Source: Bacillota bacterium (GTDB lineage Bacteria; Bacillota; Clostridia; Saccharofermentanales; DTU023). From it: DNA of 64,000 nucleotides. Location: the NCBI GenBank assembly GCA_029570375.1, contig JAKPXB010000043.1, positions 97,850 through 161,849 of the forward strand, given 5' to 3'. The translations under genes and the position numbers were made by a program. This document shows, one piece after another, positions 17,844 through 27,658 of the stretch. The notes below the pieces were generated by a model. That model was not told the DNA's origin. It was given only the letters and a program-made list of their open reading frames with translations, and made no database searches. Position 1 is the first letter of the stretch. Each line of letters begins with the position of its first letter.

Positions 17844-19453
17844 TTTCTTCTCGGCCTAAATATTCGCCACTCCCCCTTTCGTTCAGTATCAGGTCGCCCC
17901 AATTTATTACCCTGCTCGTCAGTAAGCTCATCCGCAACGAGTAATTGCCCGTCAAAATAGACGTATACCGTTTTGTTTGGGGCTAAAACCTCCACTTGCA
18001 GTATATCAGCAACTGCCTGTGCTGTCACGCCATTTTCCGCTCCTGCGCGACATGCAATGAGTCTGATTGGTCCTCCGTTATAGCTAGGCGTGTTTTTTAT
18101 CCATTCACAAAATTCAGCCGCGGAGATCGTTGTTTCATTGTCGTTTGCATCCCTTGTAACAAAACTGAACTCGTCAGAATGCGCCACCACGTCATAATAT
18201 CCTTCCAGTGGTTTTATCTTTTTTGCGTAATGATACAAGGGGTCGTTTTTATTTAGGTACGCAGGATCCGCAACACCTGTGTCTTTTGGAACGTTGGCAG
18301 TTACAGATTTTGTTGCCGCATGATACCTTTCTCTAACCCTGCTTCTTCTAAGGTCATACTTGTCGATGTGATCGCGCAGTTCTTTTGACTTCGCCCGTGC
18401 TTTCGTGTTGGCACGTCTTGCCGCGTCCTCATCGCCGATTTCTTTTGCGATATCGCGCTCACGCTTCGCCTTGCGGAGTTCACGTTCTAAGCGCCGCTGT
18501 TTTTGTTCCTGTTCGTAGCGTTCACGGTTCTTCGTCTCGTCGATGAGTTCTTGTTTGTTTTCCGACAGTCCGTCGAAGAACATGCCGATGTGATGCCGGC
18601 AGTTAATGCCTAAGATACCGTCCGGCTCACCGTAGCTTGTCTTGTTCCAGTCACCGACCTGCCATACAGCGCCGTTTTTGTCCGTCACGGTTTTTGTCGT
18701 ACCCGATCGACTGAACAGCTTCCCCTGAACGAGTGAGCATTTTGGCCTCGCCCCCAAGTGAGCGCTTACGACGATGACATCACATCCGACCTCATCCATT
18801 CGTGTGAAAGTGGCCTGATTGGCGGCACTGTTCCCCGTGGTGCGAAGGATCATTTCAACGGCGCTCTGTGGCTCCCAGCGCCGCCCTGCGCGGTCATAAA
18901 ACCCTGTTAAGCCTTCTCGTACCAGCCTGCGCGTGGCTGTCTTCATCGCCTCGTGAGGGCTCTCTCCGGACATCATGAAGCCGGCGGCGATATTGAGAGT
19001 ATCGATGTACTGTTGTTGCGCGCTCGTCAGCATGGACGTATTCACGAGATTCATCCGGTCGAGCGCCTGTTCCTTGAGTTTCTCAAGCATGAATGTTGTC
19101 TGCGCTGCCATGTCCGGCTCCGGCATCGTTCGGATTAATCCACGTTCCCAAGCCTCTTGCAACGTCGCCCCGTCGCCGCCGTCGACAGACTCTCGTGCTG
19201 TATGGTAAAGCATTCGGTCAATCTGGAGCGGGATATCGCCTAAGACTTTTTCCATCATGGCGATGGCTTCACGCTTGAATGACGCCGACGCAAGGATTTT
19301 CTCAATCCGCCATGCGTTCACTTCAGCCGGAAGCTCCGGCGCTCCGTCCAACAAGCGCTTCACGATCCTTACGATTATCCACTCTTCGAGCGTCCCGTAA
19401 ATACGTGCAACCTCGTGCGCGAGGATGGCCAGTTCATTTGGAGTCGGTTTCAT
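17840..19453 (-). CDS. Minor capsid protein (Phage_min_cap2 / MuF-like) with extra C-terminal caspase/C80-like domain
   Basis: N-terminal two thirds typical of minor head protein (GINCRHHIGMFFDG); C-terminal YYDVVAHSDEF...GGPIRLIACRAG...VEVLAPNKTVYV. Confidence 0.75.
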   Translation of the reverse strand: MKPTPNELAILAHEVARIYGTLEEWIIVRIVKRLLDGAPELPAEVNAWRIEKILASASFKREAIAMMEKVLGDIPLQIDRMLYHTARESVDGGDGATLQEAWERGLIRTMPEPDMAAQTTFMLEKLKEQALDRMNLVNTSMLTSAQQQYIDTLNIAAGFMMSGESPHEAMKTATRRLVREGLTGFYDRAGRRWEPQSAVEMILRTTGNSAANQATFTRMDEVGCDVIVVSAHLGARPKCSLVQGKLFSRSGTTKTVTDKNGAVWQVGDWNKTSYGEPDGILGINCRHHIGMFFDGLSENKQELIDETKNRERYEQEQKQRRLERELRKAKRERDIAKEIGDEDAARRANTKARAKSKELRDHIDKYDLRRSRVRERYHAATKSVTANVPKDTGVADPAYLNKNDPLYHYAKKIKPLEGYYDVVAHSDEFSFVTRDANDNETTISAAEFCEWIKNTPSYNGGPIRLIACRAGAENGVTAQAVADILQVEVLAPNKTVYVYFDGQLLVADELTDEQGNKLGRPDTERKGEWRIFRPRRK

Positions 19454-19480
19454 GACGGCCTCCTCGATTTTTCGCATTCA

Positions 19481-21010
19481 TTACTCTTGACCGAAAATGT
19501 CCTGCCGATCGGTTGACGGCACCGATGCCTCCGCATGGATCTGCTGAAGCTCTTCCTCGGCCTTTTCAGCAGGCCAGTCGTTCAACTCCATCAGGGCTCG
19601 GCGCTTACTCATGAGACCCGCAGACGTCAGCTTGATGACGTTGTCGATGTCGGCGTTCTTATCGGTGACAATCGAATCGTCAAACCCCACCGTGACGGTG
19701 TACGTCGCCGATTCAGGGATCTGCCCGTACATCTTTCCGTACTCGATGATCGAACGCACGACCGACTCAATTGCTTCACGGATGAGGTTCTGATGCCCTT
19801 TGATCGTCTTGTACGTCTTGCTGTTGGCGCTGATGATCTCAGTCGCGGTCTTTACCCCCTGCGCCACATCGAATGAGAACGTGCCGGCCGTGAGTCCCGT
19901 TTGCATACACAAGATATTGAGCAACGCATTGATGGCCTTGACATGCTCTTCAACGCGCAAGACGACGGTATTATCCTGAATTTGGAAGCTGTCCATCTTG
20001 TCAAAGTCGAACGCTTCATAAACTTCATCATCGGCGTCAAAGTAACGTAAAGGTTCAGAGTCAATCCCTGGCACAACGACTTCTCGGATTGCCGCCGCTG
20101 GGACAATGATCCGTTTCTTACCGAGGACAAATTCCCGCCCGAACGAATCGAACGCGATGTCGAGCTGTTTTAGTGTATCTAAGGCGTTCGCAAAGACGGA
20201 AATGCCTAAGGGCAGGGCGAAGTCAGCGTTATTGGCGGTGTTCGGTGCGAAGTAGACAAAAGTCTGCACGTCGCGGTTAATTCGAAGCACCGGCTCAAGC
20301 TCCGGGTAGACGCGCTTGACGTCAATCTCGACGCCGAGATGATCCGTGTTAGACGATTCAAAGAGATTGTATTCAAGCTCCCGTTTCAGCTCGCCCTCAG
20401 CCGTCTTCAGCAAGTGCCACTCAAAGAGCGTGTAATAGTAGCGGTCGCGTTTTTCCTGTGTCACAAAGACACCCTCAGTCATGCCCCTATTCGTCCAGCC
20501 GACGGGGATAAACTGGTCAGCCATGAGATAAGAGAACTTGATCTCTCGCTCTCCGTCATGACTGAGTTTAATCGCCGCGCCGCCAAGCGCCAGTTCCATT
20601 TCGATCAGATTTTGAAATTTAGACCAAAAGCTGTTTCGTTGAAGGACATCTTGAACGAAAGTGTCAAGGGGATCGTCCTCTTGTTGTGCTATTTTCTTCT
20701 GATCGGAGCTCACGGAAATAGTACACTCCTCGTTGAAAATAAGCCCCGCGAGTTCTTCGCATAGAATCTTTGCCATGTTAAGCCCGTCACGTGTGCGTTT
20801 TGTAGCGCCGGGCGACAGGACTGTCTTTTTGTGCGTCCGTAGCCAGTCTTTTTGAATCTTATCGACCGTATACGCGTTCTTCCATGCGCTGATGTACGTA
20901 TCGTAGAACGATTGACAGTCCGGAATACGCTTATCTTGGAACTTGTCTTTGATCCCTTGAATGAAGTGCATTTTGTAAAGTACCTCTCTTATCTTGTTCA
21001 TGATGCGCAT
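19481..21010 (-). CDS. Portal protein (SPP1 gp6-like)
   Basis: Size, position, sequence pattern. Confidence 0.85.
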   Translation of the reverse strand: MRIMNKIREVLYKMHFIQGIKDKFQDKRIPDCQSFYDTYISAWKNAYTVDKIQKDWLRTHKKTVLSPGATKRTRDGLNMAKILCEELAGLIFNEECTISVSSDQKKIAQQEDDPLDTFVQDVLQRNSFWSKFQNLIEMELALGGAAIKLSHDGEREIKFSYLMADQFIPVGWTNRGMTEGVFVTQEKRDRYYYTLFEWHLLKTAEGELKRELEYNLFESSNTDHLGVEIDVKRVYPELEPVLRINRDVQTFVYFAPNTANNADFALPLGISVFANALDTLKQLDIAFDSFGREFVLGKKRIIVPAAAIREVVVPGIDSEPLRYFDADDEVYEAFDFDKMDSFQIQDNTVVLRVEEHVKAINALLNILCMQTGLTAGTFSFDVAQGVKTATEIISANSKTYKTIKGHQNLIREAIESVVRSIIEYGKMYGQIPESATYTVTVGFDDSIVTDKNADIDNVIKLTSAGLMSKRRALMELNDWPAEKAEEELQQIHAEASVPSTDRQDIFGQE

Positions 21011-21011
21011 G

Positions 21012-22292
21012 TTATATCCTCAATAAATCGCGATAGTGTTTTTCCGTCGCGTATTCGAAGCTGTCAAGGCTATCGATATTGACCGTGCCGTTATCCAGTC
21101 GCACAAGCTCATCCGGCTTTCGAGCGTCCCATACAGCCGATTCAAACGCTTCAATTAGATGTTTACAGTTTTCCATGACGACCAGCTTATCGGTCGCCAT
21201 GAGCATGTCCGTCGCACTGATCCTGTCGGCGATCGGCAACTTTCGCGCATACCGCACGGGGATTTGCGGCGTCGCCTGTCGAAATGACTTAATCAATAGC
21301 ATTTCATGATCCAAATAGGCGTCCGTGATGCGAGGGTACATCGCTTTCCATCGCTCCGTCTTTTGTACCCATGCACCCTTAAGGTGGTCGGCGCTGAAAT
21401 TGTCAGGATCGTAATACTCGTCGAGCACGATTGCCTTTTTGAAGTTGCGCGTAAACCCGACGAGTGTAAACACGGACGCGGAGCCGCTACCGCCAAAGTC
21501 AACCCCAATCGTAAAAAACGAAAAAGGATTCGCCTCAATGTAAGCCTCCAGTTTGTCTTGGCTCCACACGTGTCGATGCCGATCAAAGCCTGTGTAAATG
21601 GAGCCTTCCGCTTGCGCCCATTCGCCGAGGATATAGCGGCGGAAAAAGACGCCTGTGTACATCCGCATGTACCGCTCTTTCACGCTCTCCGACAGCGTGT
21701 TGTTGTCGTTGAGCTGAAAGTGCAGGTAGTAAATGTGTTTCTCTTTCGCTAAGTCAATAAATTCTTTTTTGAACCAGTGTGACGGGCCCCTCGGGTTGCA
21801 ATTCATGAAGACCTTCGCGCCGTCACGTGAACACCGGGCGATCATCTGATCGACAAACGATCGCGGAAACAGCGCCGTCTCATCCGCCAGCGCTCCCGCC
21901 GCCGTTAAGCCTTGCAACACGTCTTGGCTCGCTTCGTTGTTTGCGCCGAAGAGGTAATACGTGTTCCCGCCTACTGTGATATAGTTCTCCGAACGGTTAT
22001 ATGAGTAGGGAAGCGACCACGCTTGAAGGATCTGTTGCATCGGCTTGACAACGTTCCTTTTAAGCGCGCCCATCGACTTTCCCGCTATGATGAAATCCTC
22101 CTCTTTATAGTGTGCAAACGACCATCGCAAGAAACTGCAGAGCATAGCGATCGTCTTCCCGGAGCGTATGGAGCCGTCGGCAATAACCATATCGTGATCA
22201 CGTACCGGAGACGACGGTTCCCACCAGAACAAGAGCTTGCGTTGCTTCGTCGAGAACGGCTGAAACTCAAACGCGTGCGCTTTCTTCCTCAT
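21012..22292 (-). CDS. Terminase large subunit
   Basis: Walker A-like GSIRSGKT, nuclease region; start set at MRKKAHAFEFQPFS. Confidence 0.9.
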   Translation of the reverse strand: MRKKAHAFEFQPFSTKQRKLLFWWEPSSPVRDHDMVIADGSIRSGKTIAMLCSFLRWSFAHYKEEDFIIAGKSMGALKRNVVKPMQQILQAWSLPYSYNRSENYITVGGNTYYLFGANNEASQDVLQGLTAAGALADETALFPRSFVDQMIARCSRDGAKVFMNCNPRGPSHWFKKEFIDLAKEKHIYYLHFQLNDNNTLSESVKERYMRMYTGVFFRRYILGEWAQAEGSIYTGFDRHRHVWSQDKLEAYIEANPFSFFTIGVDFGGSGSASVFTLVGFTRNFKKAIVLDEYYDPDNFSADHLKGAWVQKTERWKAMYPRITDAYLDHEMLLIKSFRQATPQIPVRYARKLPIADRISATDMLMATDKLVVMENCKHLIEAFESAVWDARKPDELVRLDNGTVNIDSLDSFEYATEKHYRDLLRI

Positions 22293-22800
22293 CCCGTTCA
22301 CCGTCGCTTTCTTCTTCGGCAAATAGTTCGGCAATATCGATCGTGTCCGGTTTCGTCGCCGACACAAAAGCTTGGACGCTTTCTCTTGCCGATTCCTCCG
22401 GTGACTGTCGGACGCGCTCAAGCTCAACCAGCGCCTTTTCCTTTTCCGCTTTGAGCTTCTCTGTGCGCGCCTTTTGCTCTTGCCTGTCTTGTAACGTGGT
22501 CGTCTGCCCAAGTGTGCTCCGGATCGTCTCAAACGCCTTCGGGTCTCCTTTCGCGATTGCTCGAACCACAAGGCTGTACGCCAGCCCCTGTTCCATCGTC
22601 GGATCGATGCCAAACGTGCTAAGACGCGCCGCTAACTTTTCGTCCGGCACCTCCAAGGACAATATGGTCTCAAGAGCCTTCTTCAAGTTCGCTTTTTTGC
22701 GTCTCGCTTTGCCGCTTGCAATTCCACCTTTTTTTCCATTTTCTCTCGCTTCGCTCTCGCTTCGTTCATCAAAAGGGATTAAATTTTCCTCGTTGGCCAT
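22267..22800 (-). CDS. Terminase small subunit
   Basis: Upstream of TerL; GKKGGIASGKARRKKANLKKALE motif typical of TerS. Confidence 0.8.
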   Translation of the reverse strand: MANEENLIPFDERSESEARENGKKGGIASGKARRKKANLKKALETILSLEVPDEKLAARLSTFGIDPTMEQGLAYSLVVRAIAKGDPKAFETIRSTLGQTTTLQDRQEQKARTEKLKAEKEKALVELERVRQSPEESARESVQAFVSATKPDTIDIAELFAEEESDGERDEEESARV

Positions 22801-22994
22801 CGTCTAATCCCTCCTCTCCGACCCCCCTTTCGCAGGCAATAAAAAAGCACCCCGAAGGGTGCCTTTTGAAAACCGAGAGGGTGTGCATCTCCCCTCATCT
22901 CTTCTAACCAAACAAATGGTGTGTCGCTACACTTGCCTCTAGGCTTCTCGACGTCCGGTTTTCAATTTTATTCTATCACTTAACATCAACGATA

Positions 22995-23300
22995 TTAATA
23001 CAGGTGTTCTACGACAAAACGTTCATCTCCACTGTCTAGCAACTCTCGTATGCTTACACCATCTAGCTTAAACTTATCAAGTAGATTAATGAACGGCTCA
23101 TCTTCAGGAAGTGTAAAAATCGGATCACCTGTATTGTCAAACGACTTACGGACTGATGGACCGGGACCGTCGGTATCAAAGAAATAGTACTCTCCGTTGT
23201 AGGAAGTCCTCATCGAACCACTTCGGGCATAATATTCATACACTTCACGCACTGCATCGGGTGTCATTGCTAGAACCTCCGTGTCGTATTTTTCTTCCAT
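22995..23300 (-). CDS. Acidic small protein; candidate immunity partner
   Basis: Overlaps 3' end of upstream MGGRG protein gene. Confidence 0.45.
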   Translation of the reverse strand: MEEKYDTEVLAMTPDAVREVYEYYARSGSMRTSYNGEYYFFDTDGPGPSVRKSFDNTGDPIFTLPEDEPFINLLDKFKLDGVSIRELLDSGDERFVVEHLY

Positions 23301-23662
23301 TTCATTATACGCTCTCCGTCAGCCAATTCCTCAGGTGTCAGAGACCTTGTGCCAATTGTAACACCGTTTGCCACAATGTTTACATGTGGCTTCATGCCAC
23401 CATGTGATTTGTCGAAATCCACACGCTTATACATCTGCTTCTTTTCATCATAGTAACCGATAGACCCAAGCTCCCCTTTGCTGTTAAGTACTGCATACGT
23501 TCGATTTGGAGATCCTGACATAAAAGGCAAACCCGGGGCTTTAGATTCATCATTCTTATTCAGAACCTGAATTCCTCGAATCGTGGCAACTGTGTGAAAC
23601 TCTTTCTTAATTAATCGTCCTTGCCCGGTTTTCTTATTAAAAAACGCCCCTCTGCCGCCCAT
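23270..23662 (-). CDS. MGGRG-leader protein with toxin-like DKSHGGMKPHVN motif
   Basis: N-terminal MGGRG; motif reminiscent of polymorphic toxin tips. Confidence 0.5.
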   Translation of the reverse strand: MGGRGAFFNKKTGQGRLIKKEFHTVATIRGIQVLNKNDESKAPGLPFMSGSPNRTYAVLNSKGELGSIGYYDEKKQMYKRVDFDKSHGGMKPHVNIVANGVTIGTRSLTPEELADGERIMKWKKNTTRRF

Positions 23663-23765
23663 TGTTTTTCTTCCTTCCGGACATAAAAAGCACCCCGAAG
23701 GGTGCTAAAAAGCAAGGCCACTAGAATCGAACTGGAGTATTCCTCAATCAAGGCGTTTTAAGCCA

Positions 23766-23975
23766 CTAAAACCAGCCTTTGCTCTTTTCCCGAGTATGTT
23801 CAGTCAGTTTACTTAGTTGCTCATAGCTCCTAAATACCGGATCAAATGAGTGATCATCTGGCTCAAACAAATATTCCTTAACGATGCCCTTCTCAAAATT
23901 GCCGTCCGTAATATACACAATGGTGCCCGTTTTCTTAGATATTGTGTCAATCACGCGGTCATATTCTCTCAACAT
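23766..23975 (-). CDS. Small protein paired with upstream MGGRG protein; candidate immunity
   Basis: Adjacent, same strand, 69 aa. Confidence 0.4.
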   Translation of the reverse strand: MLREYDRVIDTISKKTGTIVYITDGNFEKGIVKEYLFEPDDHSFDPVFRSYEQLSKLTEHTREKSKGWF

Positions 23976-23993
23976 AATAAATGACTCACCCTC

Positions 23994-24347
23994 CTAGTAT
24001 GCCGTGACAAAATGCAGTCTCCCTCTCTTATCTTTAACCGCCCAGATAGTAACAGTACTTCTTTTGACCCCTATCCCTAAATCCATTGTAACGCTAAATA
24101 ACGATGTTCCGTCCTGCGCATTGCCCTTTGCTTGTAGCCGTCCCTCTCGCAATCCTTTTCTCAGATCCCGTTCCAACTTACGCCAATTCTGATAATTGTA
24201 ACCAATGGCATTGAATATTCTGTATTTACCGTTCGACTTTTCCGGATGCAACAAGTAGTCTTTTATTTTTGCATTTGCTATTTTTGCAACCTTCGCCCTG
24301 TACGCCTTAGAGCCTTTAGGATAAAAATTTTGTCCTCTACCACCCAC
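23994..24347 (-). CDS. MGGRG-leader protein, DUF6883-like
   Basis: KIKDYLLHPEKSNGK...FNAIGYNYQNWRKLERDLRKGL pattern. Confidence 0.5.
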   Translation of the reverse strand: MGGRGQNFYPKGSKAYRAKVAKIANAKIKDYLLHPEKSNGKYRIFNAIGYNYQNWRKLERDLRKGLREGRLQAKGNAQDGTSLFSVTMDLGIGVKRSTVTIWAVKDKRGRLHFVTAY

Positions 24348-25479
24348 ATTTTACCCCGCCTTTCCAACGTCGCGTAACCTCGTTTTCAATATGCACGACT
24401 CTCGTGCTTCCGAAGTCATAGCCGATGTCGCCGCCGTAAACGACGATGGCAGAAGGATGCAGGCGTTTCATCGCTTCGTCCATGCCGGCATTCCAGATCG
24501 CTTTTGCCTTTTCATCTTGCTTGACGCCGATGGTGGACACGCTCACTGTGCCGCCGGACTCGATGCCGTCGAAGCAGAATGCGAAGGTCTCCGGTTCCGC
24601 CCATGAGAGCGTTGGGATCACCGTAATTCCGTAATCCTGCATCATCTGCCCGATCAGACGGCTTCGGTAGATATTCCACACCTTCATGGCCAGCGGCATG
24701 TTCATATACAGCGAAAAATCCGGCGTCAGCACACAATCAAAAGCTGAGAGCTTTTCAAGGTAAAGCGCCGGACGCCTCCAGATTCTCTCAAACTGATAGT
24801 CGTCAAGATAAAAATGAATGCCGGCATCATACTCATCGGACGTCAGCATGTAATTAAACCCGATTAACCGCTCCGGAATATGCTGTGTCGCTTCCAGCGT
24901 CGGCATCTGGTACATCCCGGCGACACGAGAAGGGTCATAGTCATAGAGCCTGTACAGAGTTATTGTTTTCTCCCGCTCGTCCCCGTAATAAAGGCGTTCC
25001 GTTTGTTCGCTGGCATCGCCCTCAAAACGGCTGTCCTCGTCTTCGCCTGTATCCAGTGTGCTGTTTGAAGAGGAACGCGAATTTTGGCCATCTGTAAAGC
25101 TCAGGTTTGATGTGTCAAGATCAAAGCCGAAGTCTCCCATATCAAAAGAGAATGACAATTCTTGCAATTCTTTTTCAAGCTTCCCAAGGTCCCATGTCGC
25201 CTCCTCGCTCACCCTGTTGTCGGCAAGCCTGAACGCCTTAATCTGCTCATCGGTCAAATCCTCGGCAACAATACAAGGCACCGTCTTCATTTTCAGCTGC
25301 TTTGCCGCCTTGAGACGTGTGTGTCCGGTGACAATCACCATGCTTCTGTCAACCACGATCGGCACCTTGAACCCGAATTCGCGAATGCTCGCCTTTACCG
25401 CTTCCACGGCATGATCATTCACGCGAGGATTGTTCGGATACGGTTTTAGCTTATTGACCGCGATCTCCTGAATTTGCAT
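24337..25479 (-). CDS. ParB-like nuclease domain fused to DUF4417-like domain
   Basis: N-term NPRVNDHAVEAVKASIREFGFKVPIVVD..VTGHTRLKAAKQL; C-term long unrelated domain. Confidence 0.8.
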   Translation of the reverse strand: MQIQEIAVNKLKPYPNNPRVNDHAVEAVKASIREFGFKVPIVVDRSMVIVTGHTRLKAAKQLKMKTVPCIVAEDLTDEQIKAFRLADNRVSEEATWDLGKLEKELQELSFSFDMGDFGFDLDTSNLSFTDGQNSRSSSNSTLDTGEDEDSRFEGDASEQTERLYYGDEREKTITLYRLYDYDPSRVAGMYQMPTLEATQHIPERLIGFNYMLTSDEYDAGIHFYLDDYQFERIWRRPALYLEKLSAFDCVLTPDFSLYMNMPLAMKVWNIYRSRLIGQMMQDYGITVIPTLSWAEPETFAFCFDGIESGGTVSVSTIGVKQDEKAKAIWNAGMDEAMKRLHPSAIVVYGGDIGYDFGSTRVVHIENEVTRRWKGGVKCGW

Positions 25480-25640
25480 CGCCGCCTCCCTTCCTCTCTC
25501 TGTGCGAAGACAGCGGCAGGGCAGGGCCATGCGAGGAGTCGCACATGAGCTGTCTTACGCCTGCCCTTTCACCGCATGAAAAAACCGCCCGGAGGCGGTT
25601 TGTGTGTTGAGCGCACAGAATTTATCAGAATTTTATCATG

Positions 25641-26324
25641 CTATGGTAATAGACTAAAAAACACTTTATCTTCAATCTCATGCAATTTATTCGCTCTTGC
25701 GAGGTAGTAAATTCTGTTAGCTACAATGTCCGCCATGCGAATTGCTGTTGTGCTCTCCGAATTCCGATATGCGACCGTTATACCTTGCATTTGAGGACAT
25801 ATGGGAGGGAAAAACTTCTGCCAATCTTCATTGAAAGTTCCGTATTTGAATTCCATCAAAAGGCCTTCTTGGAGTTCATATCTTCCATCCGTCGCCGTTG
25901 TATGTTCATCGCAGACCACATGGATGTTATCAATTTCGCTCAGATTGATTATCCCCCTATCACTCATCTGTAACAGAGCTTTTTTCAACCCAATCTTGTA
26001 CGCATAATCTAAGTAACGCTGCTTCGATTTTTTGTGGTAATAAATACTCTTCAAAATTCTCTTTTGATTTATAACAACGCCGAATTTTATTACATCGTTC
26101 ATCGAACGGAATAATTTGCCCTTATGCTTATTAGACAACGTGCAAGCTTTTAGCTCGCCACTAAGACAGGATCTGTTACGCATCGATCTTTCAACAGAAA
26201 TGTATTTCCTAACACCCTTATCTCGAGATGTCTTGGATAAAAATATTACGCCGCCAAACACAAAAATTTGATTATGAACGTAATCAAATACCCCGGATTC
26301 ATCAGAATAAACAAAAAGATCCAT
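25641..26324 (-). CDS. DUF3800 family protein
   Basis: YSDESG N-terminus and distal RMADIVAN acidic motif. Confidence 0.75.
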   Translation of the reverse strand: MDLFVYSDESGVFDYVHNQIFVFGGVIFLSKTSRDKGVRKYISVERSMRNRSCLSGELKACTLSNKHKGKLFRSMNDVIKFGVVINQKRILKSIYYHKKSKQRYLDYAYKIGLKKALLQMSDRGIINLSEIDNIHVVCDEHTTATDGRYELQEGLLMEFKYGTFNEDWQKFFPPICPQMQGITVAYRNSESTTAIRMADIVANRIYYLARANKLHEIEDKVFFSLLP

Positions 26325-26567
26325 ACTTCCCCATTAAAAAGCCGCCTTTCGGCGGCCCTCACGGCTGGCAACATTACATGTCGCTTAAACGTCAATTCAG
26401 TCCCGCGAGTGTACAGCATGGTTCCCCATCTGCATTTAGAGGATAGCATGAACAACCTTTGTTTTCAAGTGTTAAATTTCTGTTCTTACAAAAAAGCAGA
26501 CGCCCCTGCTCCGGACCGCCTGCTCTAGACACCTTTGTTAGCTTATATAATACCACAGATCGAACAC

Positions 26568-26603
26568 GACATTTTATGACATTTTATGACATTTTATGAC
26601 ATG
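26568..26603. repeat. 10-bp tandem repeat (gacattttat)n, >3 copies
   Basis: gacattttatgacattttatgacattttatgacatg. Confidence 0.9.
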
Positions 26604-26791
26604 TTTTCGAGTTTTTCCCTTCTTTCGGCAATCATTGCCTCTAATTCCTGTAGGTCTTCTTCGGTCGCTTTATCACGGATAAAGCGCCGTGAAGAGGATC
26701 TGTCGGTGAGATAGCGACGGTGTTCTTTGTTTTTTTCTCGCCAACGCCTGTCTGCTTCCGGATTGTACACCGCTTTTCGTTTTTTCTGCAT
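26594..26791 (-). CDS. Small conserved-type phage protein
   Basis: Basic N-terminus plus coiled coil; ends inside the 10-bp repeats. Confidence 0.55.
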   Translation of the reverse strand: MQKKRKAVYNPEADRRWREKNKEHRRYLTDRSSSRRFIRDKATEEDLQELEAMIAERREKLENMS

Positions 26792-26873
26792 TTGTCCTCC
26801 CGCTTGCCATGTGTTAGAATACTGGTGGGTGTGGCAAGCGCACCCACCGTATTGTTTCTTTGAGGCCCTTCCG

Positions 26874-26993
26874 CTAGCTATTTAGGAGGGCTTCAATCTT
26901 TTTGATAGCTTCTTCTCGGCTTTCCGCACTTCTTATGATCTCGATGACCATTCTGAGGACCGTGCGGAACTGTTCGTTTGTCATACCACTCAT
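26874..26993 (-). CDS. 39-aa small protein MSGMTNEQFRTVLRMVIEIIRSAESREEAIKKIEALLNS
   Basis: Below ORF-track cut-off; preceded by AGAAAGGAAACGAC RBS; composition fits a recurrent small Firmicute phage protein. Confidence 0.7.
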   Translation of the reverse strand: MSGMTNEQFRTVLRMVIEIIRSAESREEAIKKIEALLNS

Positions 26994-27109
26994 GTCGTTT
27001 CCTTTCTAGGCCTTGCCTTCCGTATTCGCTAGCTCTTGTCTAACTGTCTTTATTATCCCATAGTTACGCCACTATGTCAAGCGAAAAAGTGTTGTCATTT
27101 GCACAGATT

Positions 27110-27658
27110 TTAGCCGTTCGTTTTGTGCAAATTGTCAGTAAATACGTTTAAAGCATCATCGTGGAGTCTCTGCGCATGTCGAACACTGAAATTCAGTGCT
27201 CTTGAAATCGCGCCGTAGGTCATTCCCTGTATATAGCGATACTTAAGAAGTAGTGCATGCTCCGGCTCACAATAAGCGTCGATCTCCGCTTCGATCGTCC
27301 GGCAAAGCTCCGCATTCCGCTCGATCCTACGCTCGTACTCTACCACCTGATCCAGCAGGGCGACAAGGTGCTTCTCGCCGCTTTTGTAGTCGCGTGTGCC
27401 GGGGCGAACGCGAGGGATGTGAAGAACGGGAACAGAGACATCTGACGGCGTGGGCTTTGGCTTCCCTGCCTCTTTACGTCCTTCGATCGTCTCTGTAACA
27501 CAATCCCCCGTCCAGCCGCCCGTGGTCGCGCCAACGGCATGCGTGCAGGAAGTCATCTGCTCACGCAAGGTCTCGATACGCTGTCGGCAGTACTTTGTGT
27601 CTCGAACGGCACGCTGATACTCCTCCAGCCGCTCACGGGCGCGGTCTTGATCGGTCAT
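27110..27658 (-). CDS. DUF1492 / sigma-70 region 4-like late regulator
   Basis: LLLKYRYIQGMTYGAISRALNFSVRHAQRLHDDAL HTH. Confidence 0.75.
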   Translation of the reverse strand: MTDQDRARERLEEYQRAVRDTKYCRQRIETLREQMTSCTHAVGATTGGWTGDCVTETIEGRKEAGKPKPTPSDVSVPVLHIPRVRPGTRDYKSGEKHLVALLDQVVEYERRIERNAELCRTIEAEIDAYCEPEHALLLKYRYIQGMTYGAISRALNFSVRHAQRLHDDALNVFTDNLHKTNG

